This document shows positions 63,775 to 64,000 of a stretch of 64,000 bases of DNA, in pieces (position 1 is the first letter of the stretch; every line of letters starts with the position of its first letter). The notes beneath the pieces were generated by a model, which did no database searches, was not told the DNA's origin, and saw only the letters and a list, made by a program, of their open reading frames with translations. This DNA is from CAWJLE01 sp963843645 (lineage in GTDB: Bacteria > Chloroflexota > Anaerolineae > DAOTYC01). Where the stretch lies: positions 1,550,001 to 1,614,000 of the forward strand of contig CAWJLE010000003.1 of the NCBI GenBank assembly GCA_963843645.1. The letters run 5' to 3'. A program made the position numbers and the translations under genes.

Positions 63775-64000
63775 ATGAAAACGCCTCGTTTCTCGCCTCT
63801 CCGCACTCTCACCGGCCGATCTCGTCTCCCTACGGCGCTGCCTGCAGCTGTCACAGTTCTGCTGATGTTGATGTTAGCTCTCCCGCCGTCCCTGGGAGCG
63901 TCTCCTATCGTTCGCACCAACCCACTTTCGGTGGCGGCTGTTTCTATTCCCACCAGCACCCCCGAAAGCGGAGGTTTCTCGCAGCCGACGCCACAACCGG
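63775..64000 (+). CDS. Exported protein, paralogue of the jelly-roll protein, cut by the window end
   Basis: Only the first 75 codons are present. ATG 63775 follows TTCAGGAGAACGCCC, the same layout as the 60717 gene (TTTAGGAGAATACCC). The protein opens MKTPRFSPL, then a signal peptide (TALPAAVTVLLMLMLALPPS, LGASPIVRT) nearly identical to its paralogue (LLMILMLALPSPLGAAPTVR), and a Ser/Thr/Pro linker. The mature domains lie beyond the window. Confidence 0.8.
   Translation, partial: MKTPRFSPLRTLTGRSRLPTALPAAVTVLLMLMLALPPSLGASPIVRTNPLSVAAVSIPTSTPESGGFSQPTPQP

Overview
The window is 64 kb of GC-rich bacterial chromosome with dense, mostly co-directional gene blocks. The protein set suggests a Chloroflexota (Chloroflexi) member: an OtsA/OtsB/TreT trehalose block, a YprA/MrfA-type helicase, a GT39-like membrane glycosyltransferase with C-terminal beta-sandwich repeats, UROD-family methyltransferases beside sugar importers, FAS1 and jelly-roll exported proteins, and intergenic word-type repeats. 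This assignment is inference; no rRNA or tRNA gene is present to confirm it. No phage, IS element, integrase or CRISPR array was recognised.

Layout. 0.1-3.3 kb: minus-strand envelope-sensing block (Gly/Met-rich PepSY-like exported protein, SHOCT protein, histidine kinase, response regulator). 3.4-7.4 kb: rpsT, an orphan response regulator with a degenerate receiver, and a large helicase carrying an HNH insertion. 7.5-15.8 kb: carbohydrate block with otsA, otsB, treT, a DUF5752 protein, galT, a zinc-ribbon membrane protein and a mannose-6-phosphate isomerase. 15.9-22.4 kb: housekeeping genes (rsmI, rsmD, MATE exporter, Nudix hydrolase, MBL hydrolase, DUF123 protein). 22.4-28.7 kb: branched-chain-type ABC importer (SBP, two permeases, two ATPases) ending in a pterin-binding methyltransferase. 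28.8-34.7 kb: cytidylate-kinase-like protein, then a peptide/nickel-type importer without ATPases and a class V aminotransferase. 34.8-43.4 kb, minus strand: mtnA, mtnK, an amidohydrolase, and three PsbP-like exported proteins around a GT39-like glycosyltransferase. 43.5-49.8 kb, minus strand: ribose-type ABC importer with a zinc dehydrogenase and a UROD-family protein. 50.5-60.5 kb: small exported protein, DUF6544-like protein, alpha/beta hydrolase, Gfo/Idh/MocA oxidoreductase, MBL hydrolase, second UROD-family protein and a MalEFG-type sugar importer without ATPase. 60.7-64 kb: exported jelly-roll protein, FAS1 protein and the start of a second exported protein of the first type.

How the genes fit together. 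Four ABC importers, each with a solute-binding protein first, lie beside catabolic enzymes. Three of the four are linked to a methyl-transfer or UROD-type enzyme, which points to uptake and breakdown of carbohydrate-like or methylated compounds (inference). Each solute-binding gene has a long 5' leader with a good sigma70-like promoter, and each is followed by a strong hairpin.

Two cautions. Many otherwise well-conserved genes are broken by single-base frameshifts, mostly one extra base, clustered at 10-12, 20-28 and 34-37 kb. I give each such gene one span and treat it as probably intact in the cell. Several starts were moved inward from the longest open frame on the basis of Shine-Dalgarno sequences and family length.
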